Shown here: in pieces, positions 7,598 through 16,286 of the stretch
How positions within the stretch are numbered: the first letter of the stretch is position 1
How the letters are laid out: the number at the start of each line of letters is the position of its first letter
Assembly: GCA_033794685.1 (NCBI GenBank)
Contig: JARAYZ010000001.1
Length of the DNA stretch: 64,000 bases
Source: Lentzea sp033794685
GTDB taxonomy: Bacteria; Actinomycetota; Actinomycetes; Mycobacteriales; Pseudonocardiaceae
Reading direction: 5' to 3' (one strand)
The notes under the pieces: generated by a model
Database searches by the model: none
Told to the model about the DNA's origin: nothing
What the model saw: only the letters and a program-made list of their open reading frames with translations
Translations under genes and position numbers: made by a program

Positions 7598-8509
7598 ATG
7601 ACTCTCCGCAACGCTCTGGTCGGCACTCTCGCCGTCGTGAGCCTGGCCGCGTGTGGCACCTCCACGCCGTCCGCTGACAACGGCAAGATCCAGGTCGTCG
7701 CCTCCACGAACGTCTGGGGCAGCGTCGTCAAGGCCGTCGGCGGCGACGAGGTCGAGGTCAAGGCGCTGCTGGACGACCCGAGCGCCGACCCGCACTCGTA
7801 CGAGAGCAAGCCCGCGGACGCGGCGCTGGTCAAGGACGCCAAGCTGGTCGTCTTCAACGGCGGCGGCTACGACGACTTCTTCGCGAAGCTGATCACCAGC
7901 GACGCCACCAAGAAGGTCGAGGCGTTCCCGCTGCGCGACAACCACGCGGAGCCGCAGACCGGTGCGCCCGACGCCGACGGTCACGACCACAGCGTCAACG
8001 AGCACGTCTGGTACGACCTGCACACCGTCCAGGCGGTGGCCGAGGCCGCGGCGAACGAGCTGGGCGCCATCGCACCGGACAAGAAGTCGACGTTCGAGAA
8101 GAACACCGCGGACTTCTCGGCCAAGCTCGAAGAGCTGGAGAAGAAGGTCGCCGGCGTCGGCAAGGGCCGCAAGGTCGCCTCCACCGAGCCCATCGCGCAC
8201 TACCTGATCGACGAGTCCGGTGCCGAGGACGTCACGCCCGAGGCGTTCAGCAAGGCCATCGAGGAGGAGTCGGACGTGCCCGCCGCCGCCCTCGCGGAGA
8301 TGAACCAGCTGGTCGAGGGCAAGCAGGTCAACGCCCTGATCAACAACACCCAGACCGAGAACCAGGTCACCAAGGGGATCGTGGAGAAGGCCAAGACCGC
8401 GAACATCGCGGTCGTCGCGGTCACCGAGACGTTGCCCGAGGGTGTGACCGGCTACCTTGACTGGATGAGCAAGCAGGTTGACGCGCTCACGCAGGCGCTC
8501 AAGGCATGA
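7598..8509 (+). CDS. znuA: zinc ABC transporter substrate-binding lipoprotein ZnuA-type
   Basis: 303 residues from ATG 7598, 7 bases after GAGGGA (an in-frame GTG lies one codon earlier). Lipobox LAAC, then a cluster A-I metal-binding fold: VVASTNVWGSVVKAVGG at the N-terminus, metal-ligand histidines in DPHSYESKP and NEHVWYDL, a short acidic/His loop (DADGHDHSVNEHV), and a late acidic ligand region. The fold binds Zn or Mn; zinc is favoured because of the Zur-like box and the ZnuC/ZnuB partners. It overlaps znuC by 4 bp (ATGA). Confidence 0.88.
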   Translation: MTLRNALVGTLAVVSLAACGTSTPSADNGKIQVVASTNVWGSVVKAVGGDEVEVKALLDDPSADPHSYESKPADAALVKDAKLVVFNGGGYDDFFAKLITSDATKKVEAFPLRDNHAEPQTGAPDADGHDHSVNEHVWYDLHTVQAVAEAAANELGAIAPDKKSTFEKNTADFSAKLEELEKKVAGVGKGRKVASTEPIAHYLIDESGAEDVTPEAFSKAIEEESDVPAAALAEMNQLVEGKQVNALINNTQTENQVTKGIVEKAKTANIAVVAVTETLPEGVTGYLDWMSKQVDALTQALKA

Positions 8510-9297
8510 CCGCTATCTCGCTGCGCGGAGCACGGCTGTCCTACGGGGACAGGGTGCTGTGGGACGGGCTCGACCTCGACGTCGAGCCCGGTGAGTTCCT
8601 CGCGGTCCTGGGGCCGAACGGCTCCGGCAAGACCAGCCTGATGCGCGTGCTGCTCGGTCTGCAGCCGCTGTCGTCCGGCACGGTCTCGATCGCCGGCGGG
8701 AACCACGCCATCGGGTACATCCCGCAGCAGCGAGCGCTCGACCAGTCCATGACGTTGCGGGGCCGCGACCTCGTGGGGCTGGGCCTGGACGGTCACTCGT
8801 GGGGCTTCGGCCTGCGGGGCCGTCACGAACGCCGGATCCGTGTCGACGCGGCCATCGAGGCCGTCGGCGGCACCCGGTACGCGGACTCGCCCATCGGGGT
8901 GTTGTCCGGTGGTGAACAGCAACGGCTGCGGGTCGCCCAAGCACTGGTCGGCGACCCCACCGTGATGCTGTGCGACGAGCCGTTGCTGTCGCTCGACCTG
9001 GCGAACCAGCGCGTGGTGTCCGAGCTGATCGACAAGCGCCGCCGCGAGGCCGACACCGCCGTCCTGTTCGTCACGCACGAGCTGAACCCGGTGCTGCCGC
9101 TGGTGGACCGGGTTCTGTACCTGGTCGGCGGGCGGTTCCGGGTGGGCACGCCCGAAGAGGTCATGAACTCCCGCACGCTGTCCGAGCTGTACCGGACGCC
9201 GGTCGAGGTCGTGCGGGTGCGCGACCAGATCCTGGTCGTCGGCGCCGGCGCCTGCGAGGAGCAGACGCACCACCTGTCGGCGGAGGCCGCGTCGTGA
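8506..9297 (+). CDS. znuC: zinc ABC transporter ATP-binding protein
   Basis: 263 residues. Walker A GPNGSGKT (36-43), a Q-loop region with YIPQQRALDQSM, signature LSGGEQQRLRVAQAL, Walker B VMLCDEPLLSLD, and H-loop FVTHELNPVLPLVDR, typical of metal-type (cluster A-I) ATPases. It couples ATP hydrolysis to uptake through ZnuB. It overlaps both neighbours by 4 bp (ATGA and GTGA), so the three genes form a tightly coupled operon. Confidence 0.9.
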   Translation: MTAISLRGARLSYGDRVLWDGLDLDVEPGEFLAVLGPNGSGKTSLMRVLLGLQPLSSGTVSIAGGNHAIGYIPQQRALDQSMTLRGRDLVGLGLDGHSWGFGLRGRHERRIRVDAAIEAVGGTRYADSPIGVLSGGEQQRLRVAQALVGDPTVMLCDEPLLSLDLANQRVVSELIDKRRREADTAVLFVTHELNPVLPLVDRVLYLVGGRFRVGTPEEVMNSRTLSELYRTPVEVVRVRDQILVVGAGACEEQTHHLSAEAAS

Positions 9298-10109
9298 GCT
9301 TTCTCGACCTGCTCGAACTGGACTTCGTGCAGACCGCGCTGATCGCGGCCGCGGTCCTGGGCCTGGTCGCCGGTGTGCTCGGCCCGCTCGTGGTGACCCG
9401 CAAGATGGCGTTCGCCGTGCACGGGACCAGTGAACTCGCGTTCACCGGTGGTGCCGCGGCGTTGCTGCTCGGCGTGGGGATCGGGTACGGCGCGCTGGCC
9501 GGGTCGATCATCGCCGCGGTGCTGCTCGGAGTGTTGTCCCGGCGGGAGAGCGATCGCGACTCGGTCATCGGGGCGATCCTCGCGTTCGGGCTCGGCATGG
9601 GCATTCTCATGCTGGCGCTCTACAAAGGACGCGCCAGCAACAAGTTCGGGCTGCTGACCGGTCAGATCGTGGGGGTCGACTCCACCGACCTGAACCTGCT
9701 GGTGATCTCGTCGGTGGCCGTGCTGGCCGTGCTGGCGGTCATCTACCGGCCGTTGTTCTTCGCTTCCGTGGATCCTGATGTGGCTGTGTCGCGCGGGGTT
9801 CCGGTGCGGGCGCTGTCGATCGTGTTCGCGGTGCTGGTCGGTGTTGCTACCGCGCTGTCCGTGCAGGTCGTCGGGGCGCTGCTGGTGCTGGCGTTGATGA
9901 TCACGCCTGCTGCGGCAGCGATGCGTGTGACCGCGTCGCCTCTGCGGGCCACCGTTCTGTCCGTCGTCTTCGCTGAGGTGGCGGCTGTCGGCGGCATTCT
10001 GCTGTCGTTGCAGCCGGGGCTTCCTGTGTCCGCTCTCGTTACGGCGGTCAGCTTTGTGATCTACCTCGTGTGCCGGGGTGTTGGGGCCGTGCAACGGCGT
10101 TCCGCCTGA
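9294..10109 (+). CDS. znuB: zinc ABC transporter permease
   Basis: 271 residues from GTG 9294. An ABC-3 family membrane protein with about eight hydrophobic spans. Conserved pieces include VVTRKMAFAVHGTSELAFTG, GLLTGQIVGVDSTDL and LVLALMITPAAAA. It forms the channel for ZnuA-delivered metal. The longer frame upstream is only the other reading of znuC. A GC hairpin begins 5 bp after the stop. Confidence 0.9.
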   Translation: MSFLDLLELDFVQTALIAAAVLGLVAGVLGPLVVTRKMAFAVHGTSELAFTGGAAALLLGVGIGYGALAGSIIAAVLLGVLSRRESDRDSVIGAILAFGLGMGILMLALYKGRASNKFGLLTGQIVGVDSTDLNLLVISSVAVLAVLAVIYRPLFFASVDPDVAVSRGVPVRALSIVFAVLVGVATALSVQVVGALLVLALMITPAAAAMRVTASPLRATVLSVVFAEVAAVGGILLSLQPGLPVSALVTAVSFVIYLVCRGVGAVQRRSA

Positions 10110-10113
10110 ATTT

Positions 10114-10130
10114 CTGGGGCTCCGCCCCAG
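10114..10130 (+). terminator. short GC hairpin after znuB
   Basis: CTGGGGC-TCC-GCCCCAG forms a 7-bp stem with a 3-base loop right after the znuB stop. No T-run follows, so it may be a processing or partial-termination element. Confidence 0.5.
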
Positions 10131-10233
10131 ACCCCGCCAATCTGATCCAAAGCCGGGGCCTGCGCCGTGCGCGGGTAGATGGCACGCCTGTTGCGTTGGG
10201 CGGAGGCGCGTTGCTTAGTTTGGGCGCGGTGGT

Positions 10234-10371
10234 GGGGTGGCTTCGTCACGAGTCGTACCAAGAGCGGGCCACATGCCTGAAGGGGTGTCAAACCGCCGAA
10301 AAGCGTGGCGGTTTGACACCCCTTCTGACATGCAGCAAGAGCTGTGGCACGACTCGTGACGAAGCCACCCC
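10234..10371. repeat. 138-bp nested inverted repeat between znuB and the diguanylate cyclase
   Basis: The outer arms are 23 bp and perfect: 10234-10256 (GGGGTGGCTTCGTCACGAGT...) against 10349-10371. The inner arms are 17 bp and perfect: AGGGGTGTCAAACCGCC (10281-10297) against GGCGGTTTGACACCCCT (10307-10323), with a 9-base loop. The 24-25 bp between inner and outer arms are only partly complementary. The element fills most of the 309-bp gap between two convergent genes and contains no credible gene. It could be a bidirectional terminator, a MITE-like insertion or a structured RNA; nothing else in the gap stands out. Confidence 0.85.
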
Positions 10372-10418
10372 ACCCGGACCATTTGGTAAGGACGGCTTGC
10401 CTTCGGCTTCGCGTGCGA

Positions 10419-11888
10419 TCAGGCGGTTCGGGAGCTGATCGGCTTGGTCACGTCGTCCTGGCGTGGTGCCGGCATCAGGCGCGGTGGGATGTCCAAGCCC
10501 GCCACTCGGACCTGGTTGCGGCCGTTCTCCTTGGCCTTGTACAAGGCTGCGTCTGCCGAGTGCTGGGCCATTGCCATGTCCGGGCCGTTGTCCGGGATCA
10601 CCGCCACGCCGATGGAGGCCGAGATCGCCTGCAGCGACTCGCCTTCCGGTTCTGGGGGCTGGATTTCGCGGCCGTAGAGGGTGACGACGTTGCGGTGCTT
10701 GTCCGTTGTGGGGACTGCCAGGGAGCCGATCGCCTCGCGGATGCGTTCGGCGATCGTCACGCCTTGGGCCACCGGTGTGTCCTTCAGCGCTACCACGAAC
10801 TCCTCGCCGCCGTCTCGGCCCGCCACGTCTCCCGGGCGGAGCTTCTCGCGGAGGATTCTGCCCACCTCTGCGAGGACCGCGTTTCCTGCTGGGTGGCCCC
10901 AGGTGTCGTTGATGCGCTTGAAGTGGTCGAGGTCGATGACCAGGACCGTCATCGGTTCGCCGTCCAGGCGGCAGCGTTCTGCCAGGCGGCCCGCGTACTC
11001 GGTCAGGCCGTTGGTGTTCAGCAGGCCCGTGCGGTAGTCGGTGTGGGCGTCTGCTGCCAGGCGCTGGTGCAGTTGTTCCTGTTCTCGCAGCAGGCGTTCG
11101 AGGTGGGTTCGGCGCTCGCCCGCCCTGGACAGCAGGGCGTTCACGAGGATCACCGGGACCATCAGCAGGAGTGGGCCCACCCAGTGGCTCGTCATGAGCA
11201 TGCCGAGCATCGCGCCGGCGCCGAGGGTGCTCATTTCGAGCATGTTGTCGACCTTGGAACCCAGGAAGTCGAGGACTTTCGAGTTCGGGGTGACGATTTT
11301 GAACGCGGCGGCGACGGTCATCACCTGGACGAACCAGTAGACGACTGCCGCTATCGCGAGGATCAGCACGAGGCTGAGGTCCGCGGGGACGTTTCCCGTG
11401 GCGGCTAAAGAGACACCTGACAGGTGGACAAGTGCCCACGACAGGAGCGTGGAGGCGAGCATGGAGGCGGTGCCGAAGACGAAGCGGTACGGCTGGCGGC
11501 GGGCGATCGGCTGGATCAGGATGCGCATCCAGATCGTGGCGATCACTGCCAGGCCGCCTGGCAGTGCCACGGCTGCTGCGAACGTCCAGACCGAGGTCAG
11601 GTCTATGTGGGGGCCCGAGGCCTCGTTGCGCCGGGCCTCCTCGGCTCTGCGCACGACGGTCAGGTGGATCGTGATCGCGGCGATGAGCGCGCCGAAGCGG
11701 AGCCAGTCGTCGTTCGAGACGGCGGTGAGCTTCGTCAGGAGCCAAATGGCCGCTACGGCTACGGCCGCTTCGAGCACGAAAAAGTATGCGATCGCACTAG
11801 GCGCAACGGTCCAAAGGTCCCAGTTGCGAATCGGAGTCAAGCCGAGTGCCCGCGATCGCCTGCGATCAGTCAAACTGTTCTTCACCAC
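10419..11888 (-). CDS. membrane-bound diguanylate cyclase (GGDEF)
   Basis: 489 residues. Residues 30-250 hold about six hydrophobic segments (MASE-like sensor region, no recognised ligand site), 255-280 a coiled-coil stalk, and 281-465 a GGDEF domain. The active-site motif is intact as GGEEF (360-364), and an RPGD inhibitory site (351-354) sits exactly five residues before it, so the enzyme should make cyclic di-GMP and be product-inhibited. There is no EAL domain. The gene is monocistronic and converges on znuB across the large inverted repeat. In actinomycetes cyclic di-GMP controls development through BldD; the input signal here is unknown. Confidence 0.92.
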   Translation of the reverse strand: MVKNSLTDRRRSRALGLTPIRNWDLWTVAPSAIAYFFVLEAAVAVAAIWLLTKLTAVSNDDWLRFGALIAAITIHLTVVRRAEEARRNEASGPHIDLTSVWTFAAAVALPGGLAVIATIWMRILIQPIARRQPYRFVFGTASMLASTLLSWALVHLSGVSLAATGNVPADLSLVLILAIAAVVYWFVQVMTVAAAFKIVTPNSKVLDFLGSKVDNMLEMSTLGAGAMLGMLMTSHWVGPLLLMVPVILVNALLSRAGERRTHLERLLREQEQLHQRLAADAHTDYRTGLLNTNGLTEYAGRLAERCRLDGEPMTVLVIDLDHFKRINDTWGHPAGNAVLAEVGRILREKLRPGDVAGRDGGEEFVVALKDTPVAQGVTIAERIREAIGSLAVPTTDKHRNVVTLYGREIQPPEPEGESLQAISASIGVAVIPDNGPDMAMAQHSADAALYKAKENGRNQVRVAGLDIPPRLMPAPRQDDVTKPISSRTA

Positions 11889-12094
11889 GACCCCCTACGC
11901 TCATGGCACTTCATGAGCTAAGCCGCCGCTGACCAGGTCGTAGACCACCACGCTGCTGCTCGTCGCAACGAGGAGGTGTCCTTCCATGTGCAACCGAGAC
12001 TTCTGAACGCCACCCTTCCTCTACCCGGCTTCAAAGCGCACCTGGATCATCTTGGTGCCTCACGACGGATATCGCTATTGGTGACTGTTCTGTT

Positions 12095-13324
12095 TCAGAT
12101 TGCCACCACCTTCGTGTCGTTGCGACCCCGAGCGCGTCGCCAGGCGAAGGTAGCTTGCGTTGCCAGCAGCAGTCCGATGCCGCCCGCTCCCGCGATCGTG
12201 GCCGTCACGGACCCGATCGAATGGGCGACCACGCCCGCCAGCGCCATTCCGCCGCCCTGGCTCGAGCGCAGCGCCGCGCGCCCAATGCCATAAGCCCTTC
12301 CGCGGTACTGGTCCGGTAGCAGCCGCATCCACGCCGAACGAGCGGGTGTGTGATAAGCCCCGCCTATACCGGCAATCACCAGCAATACGATCGTCCAGGT
12401 CAGGTTCGGGTTGAAAGCGAACATGATCAACGGCGCCAGCGACAGGATCGCCAGCGGACCGATCAGGCGTTCTCGCTTCGCCGGATCCCGGACGAGCCGG
12501 AAGAGCAACGCCACGCCCAGCACGTTCGCCGCGGGTTCGATGGCGAGGATCAGGCCCACCGCCCAGACGGCGTTCAGGCTCGCCGCCAGAGGGACCGCGA
12601 GGCCTTCCGGGACCATCGCGAGGCCCGCGAGCATCCGGACGCCCAGCAGGGTCCTCAGGCGGGGTTCCGCCACCATCAGCGTCAGCACGCCGCGGGGCTG
12701 TTCCCCGTCGTCCTTCTTCTTGCGGCCCAGTGGATCCGCGGCCGGGCGGTGTTTCACCGACGTCTGCACCAAGATCGCCAGGACGACGAACGTGCCGGCG
12801 TTGATCGCCAGCGCCAGGCCCGGACTCGTGTGCGCGACGAGGAAGCCCGCGGCCGCGAGTCCTGCCATCTGGGCTATGTCGACGGACGTGCCGAACAACG
12901 CCACGCCGTCGTCGTAACGCTTGGGCGGCAGCACGTTCGGGAGGCTCGCCTCCTGGGCCGCGAGGTACGGCGAGGAGATCGCCAGGACCACCACCAGCAG
13001 CACGATCATCGCCCACAGCGGCATGCCGGGAATGGCCATCGCGGCCATCAGCGCGGCCTGCAACCAGGCCGTCGTCACCATTACCGTGCGGCGCGGGAAC
13101 CGGTCGGCGACCCAGCCGAGCAACGGACCCGAAATCAGCGGCGGGAAGAGCGTCAAAGACCAGGTGAGAGCGGTTGCGGCAACGGATTGTGTCCGCTCGA
13201 ATACGAGCAGTGACAATGCGACCGCGGCGAGTTGGTCACCGGCTGTCGAAAGAGTGGAACCGATCCACATGGCGCGGAACTCGCGCATACCCACGAGCTC
13301 GCGGAGGGTGCCGCGCGTCGTCAT
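12095..13324 (-). CDS. MFS transporter, DHA3-like
   Basis: 409 residues with about 12 hydrophobic segments. The first cytoplasmic loop has the MFS signature GPLLGWVADRFPRRTVMV, and residues around 200 form the central charged loop (GRKKKDDGEQP). The family exports drugs or metabolites by proton antiport; the substrate cannot be told from sequence. The start at 13324 gives a normal MFS N-terminus. It stands alone with a long gene-free region upstream. Confidence 0.85.
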   Translation of the reverse strand: MTTRGTLRELVGMREFRAMWIGSTLSTAGDQLAAVALSLLVFERTQSVAATALTWSLTLFPPLISGPLLGWVADRFPRRTVMVTTAWLQAALMAAMAIPGMPLWAMIVLLVVVLAISSPYLAAQEASLPNVLPPKRYDDGVALFGTSVDIAQMAGLAAAGFLVAHTSPGLALAINAGTFVVLAILVQTSVKHRPAADPLGRKKKDDGEQPRGVLTLMVAEPRLRTLLGVRMLAGLAMVPEGLAVPLAASLNAVWAVGLILAIEPAANVLGVALLFRLVRDPAKRERLIGPLAILSLAPLIMFAFNPNLTWTIVLLVIAGIGGAYHTPARSAWMRLLPDQYRGRAYGIGRAALRSSQGGGMALAGVVAHSIGSVTATIAGAGGIGLLLATQATFAWRRARGRNDTKVVAI

Positions 13325-13914
13325 GCGCTACCTCGCGGAGCCGCCGCCCGCGCGCGGCGAATCGGCACGTCCCGATTCGCTCTACGCCGAGTCACGTCGC
13401 CCCCGCCGGTGGTAATCAATTCCTATCGACAATCACGGTAGAAGCTGCCTGACCGTTCAACGTCTGTCCTACCACAGTGTGTACCTAAACGGAGCAGAGC
13501 AGTTACATAAAGTAGTTACAATAGCAAAACGTAGAGCTGATCTTCTTGACAGTTGACCTCGGGTTCGCCTGATTGGATCCCAAATGGTCACGTTGCGTGT
13601 CAGCTGGTGCCAAACGGGCGTCGGTGGCTCGACCAACCGGTGCAACCCGCTCCGACTCCCGCCCCTCGTGACCTGCGCATTCTCACCGAGACGAAGGTAC
13701 CCGCGTCCGGGAGTGGCACGGAATAGGCCACGCGGTTTGTCATCCGTTGAGCGGCGCGGTTCTGGCAAGTGTGGAGATCTCGTTTCCTCGTCCGCGTAAC
13801 GAAACCGGTTTCGCGGACGAGGAAAACGATCACTAACGTCGGTTATGGACGCGCATGGCGTCGCAAACTGATCAATAACGTCAGGCAACCGTCAGACAAG
13901 GGCCAAAAGTAGGG
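13325..13914. other. 590-bp gene-free region
   Basis: No open frame here has a plausible product. Base composition drops around 13480-13560, where AGTTACA occurs twice 13 bp apart (13501 and 13514) and a TTGACA lies at 13546. A small dyad (CGAATCGG/CCCGATTCG) lies near 13360-13380, and a long inverted repeat at 13781-13828 is listed separately. The AT-rich part is the likely promoter zone of the MFS gene. Confidence 0.6.
13781..13828. repeat. long inverted repeat enclosing a 14-bp palindrome
   Basis: CGTTTCCTCGTCCGCG (13781-13796) is complementary to CGCGGACGAGGAAAACG (13812-13828) apart from one extra A. The loop contains the palindrome CGAAACCGGTTTCG (13800-13813). It is 87 bp beyond the rlmB stop, so it may end the cysS-rlmB transcript, or the palindrome may be an operator. 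There is no T-run. Confidence 0.65.
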
Positions 13915-14886
13915 TCAGCCCTTGGCATCGATGCGGCGGCGACGGGCGACCTCCGCCAGCACGACACCGGCCGCGACGGACGCGTTGAGCGACTCGACGC
14001 CGGGGGCCATCGGGATCGACACGGTCTGGTCGCACGTCTCCTTGACGAGACGGCCGAGACCGCGGCCCTCCGAACCGACCACGACGACGAGCGGGCCCGT
14101 CGCGAGCTCGAGGCCGTCCACGTCGACGTCACCGTCCGCGTCGAGGCCCACGATCATCAGGCCCGCCTCCGCCCAGTCGCGCAGCGTGCGGGTGAGGTTC
14201 GTGGCCATCGCGATCGGCAGCTTGGCCGCCGTGCCCGCGCTGGTGCGCCAGGCCACGGCCGTCATCGACGCGCTGCGCCGCTGCGGCACCACGACGCCCT
14301 GCGCGCCGAACGCGGCGGCGGACCGGATGACGGCACCCAGGTTGCGCGGGTCCGTCACGCCGTCCAGCGCCACCAGCAGCGGCGGCCGGGTGGAGCGCTG
14401 GGCGAGTTCCAGCAGCTCGTCCGGGGTCGCGTACTCGAACGGCGGCACCTGGAGGCCGAGGCCCTGGTGCATCGCGCCGGCGGTGATCCGGTCGAGCTCA
14501 CCGCGGGACACCTCCAGCACGGAGATTCCCCGCTCGGCGGCCAGCTGCACGGCCTCCTGCACGCGGTCGTCCGTGTCGATGCCCAGCGCCACGTAGAGCG
14601 CCGTCGCGGGCGTGCCCGCGCGCAGGCACTCGACGACGGGGTTGCGGCCTGCCACGGTCTCCGCGGAGGCCTTCTCCTTCGTCTGCCTGCGCTGCGTCCT
14701 GGCGGCACTGGACTTCGCCGCCATCTTGGCGTTGCGGTACGCCGGGTGGTTGGGGCGGTCGGTCGCCTTCGGCGTCGGACCCTTGCCCTGCAGGCCCTTG
14801 GACTTCTGCCCGCCGGAACCGGCGACCGCGCCCTTCTTCGAGCCCGGATTGCGCATCGCGCCCTTGCGCTTGGAATTGCCAGCCAC
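13915..14886 (-). CDS. rlmB: 23S rRNA (guanosine-2'-O-)-methyltransferase RlmB (TrmH/SpoU family)
   Basis: 323 residues from GTG 14886, five bases after the cysS stop; a longer frame from 14913 would overlap cysS. Residues 1-85 are a Lys/Arg/Gly-rich extension common in actinobacterial RlmB. A substrate-binding domain (GRNPVVECLRAG...) follows, then a SPOUT methyltransferase domain with all three motifs: DGVTDPRNLGAVIRSAAAFG, VVVGSEGRGLGRL and IPMAPGVESLNASVAAGV. It is expected to methylate the ribose of G2251 (E. coli numbering) with S-adenosylmethionine. It matches Rv3579c in position after cysS. Confidence 0.92.
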   Translation of the reverse strand: MAGNSKRKGAMRNPGSKKGAVAGSGGQKSKGLQGKGPTPKATDRPNHPAYRNAKMAAKSSAARTQRRQTKEKASAETVAGRNPVVECLRAGTPATALYVALGIDTDDRVQEAVQLAAERGISVLEVSRGELDRITAGAMHQGLGLQVPPFEYATPDELLELAQRSTRPPLLVALDGVTDPRNLGAVIRSAAAFGAQGVVVPQRRSASMTAVAWRTSAGTAAKLPIAMATNLTRTLRDWAEAGLMIVGLDADGDVDVDGLELATGPLVVVVGSEGRGLGRLVKETCDQTVSIPMAPGVESLNASVAAGVVLAEVARRRRIDAKG

Positions 14887-14891
14887 GGAAG

Positions 14892-16286
14892 TCAGTCGTC
14901 CTTCAAAGTCCACTGCGGACCGTCGGGGGTGTCCTCGACGGCGATGCCCGCGTCGTGCAGCTGGTCGCGCAACGCGTCAGAGCGTGCGAAGTCCCTGCTC
15001 TTGCGGGCTTCCTGGCGTTCGACGAGAAGTCGGTCCACCAGCGTGGTCAACGCCTGTCGCATGCCGAGGTCGGCAGACGACTGGTCGTTCCACTTCGGCG
15101 ACAACGGGTCGACGCCGAGGATGTCGGCCATCCGGCGCACGCACTCGGCCGCTTCACGGGCCTTGTCGTGATCACCGTCGGCCAGCGCCGTGTTGCCCTG
15201 GCGCACCTTGTTGTGCAGTGCCGCCACGGCTTGGGGCGTGTTCAGATCGTTGTCCATCGCGACCACGAAGTCGGGGCACATGTCGCCGCGCAGCTGGACC
15301 TGACCAGTGCGTTCGGCGACCCGGCGCAGGAACGACTCGATGCGCCCGTAGGACGTCACCGCCTCCTGCAACGCCTCTTCGGAGTACTCGATGTGCGAAC
15401 GGTAGTGCGGCGCCACCAGGTAGTACCGCAGCTCCTGGGCGCGGACCAGCTCCAGCATCGCCGGGATGGACACGGTGTTGCCGAGCGACTTGGCCATCTT
15501 CTCGCCGGACAGCGTCACCCAGTAGTTGTGCATCCAGTAGTTCGCGAAGCCGTCGCCGGCCGCGCGGGACTGGGCCTGCTCGTTCTCGTGGTGCGGGAAG
15601 ATCAGGTCGAGCCCGCCGCCGTGGATGTCGAACGTGCTGCCGAGGTACGTCGTGGCCATCGCCGAGCACTCGAGGTGCCAGCCGGGCCTGCCGTCGCCCC
15701 ACGGCGTCGGCCAGGACGGCTCGCCGGGCTTCGCGGCCTTCCACAGCGTGAAGTCACGCGGGTCGCGCTTGCCGCGCACCGCCGTCTCACCCTGCTCCAC
15801 GCCGTCGAGCTTCTGCCCGGACAACGCGCCGTACTCGGGGAACGAGCGCACGTCGAAGTAGACGTCACCGTCGACGTCGTAGGCGTGACCCTTGTCGATC
15901 AGCCGCTGCATCAGCTCGACCATCTGCGTGACGTGGCCGGTGGCACGCGGCGCGTACGACGGCGGCAGGCAGCCCAGCGCGTCGTAGGCGTCCTCGAACG
16001 AGCGCTCGTGCTTGTACGCCCACTCCCACCAGGTCTTGCCGTGGTCGGCGGCCTTGGCGAGGATCTTGTCGTCGATGTCGGTGACGTTGCGGACCAGCGT
16101 GACGTCCGCCCCGTCGCGGGCGAGCCAGCGACGGAGGACGTCGAAGTTCAGGCCGCTGCGGACGTGCCCGATGTGCGGCACACCCTGCACCGTCGCCCCA
16201 CACACGTAGATCGACGCCGTTCCGTTGACCTGCGGGTGGAACTCCCGCATGGACCGGCTCGCGGTGTCGTAGATGTGGAGGCTCAC
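14892..16286 (-). CDS. cysS: cysteinyl-tRNA synthetase
   Basis: 464 residues, normal for class Ia CysRS. The HIGH motif reads PHIGHVRSG, the KMSKS loop reads GEKMAKSLGN, and zinc-ligand residues are present (YVCGATV near residue 28; WHLECSAM; HHENEQAQS). It charges tRNA-Cys in the cytoplasm. The GTG start overlaps the upstream HAD gene as GTGA, and rlmB follows after 5 bp. It corresponds to Rv3580c. It is full length and is not the MshC paralogue, which ligates cysteine to GlcN-Ins. Confidence 0.96.
   Translation of the reverse strand: MSLHIYDTASRSMREFHPQVNGTASIYVCGATVQGVPHIGHVRSGLNFDVLRRWLARDGADVTLVRNVTDIDDKILAKAADHGKTWWEWAYKHERSFEDAYDALGCLPPSYAPRATGHVTQMVELMQRLIDKGHAYDVDGDVYFDVRSFPEYGALSGQKLDGVEQGETAVRGKRDPRDFTLWKAAKPGEPSWPTPWGDGRPGWHLECSAMATTYLGSTFDIHGGGLDLIFPHHENEQAQSRAAGDGFANYWMHNYWVTLSGEKMAKSLGNTVSIPAMLELVRAQELRYYLVAPHYRSHIEYSEEALQEAVTSYGRIESFLRRVAERTGQVQLRGDMCPDFVVAMDNDLNTPQAVAALHNKVRQGNTALADGDHDKAREAAECVRRMADILGVDPLSPKWNDQSSADLGMRQALTTLVDRLLVERQEARKSRDFARSDALRDQLHDAGIAVEDTPDGPQWTLKDD

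Noticed and set aside
13590..13680. tRNA-like stretch
   Set aside because: It does not form an acceptor stem or a T-arm with GTTCRANYC.
13584..13799. 71-residue plus-strand frame near a TTGACA
   Set aside because: Composition is random-like and the -10 position behind the TTGACA is poor.
13469..13888. 139-residue open frame in the gene-free region
   Set aside because: No ribosome site, no family resemblance, and it runs through the strong inverted repeat at 13781-13828.
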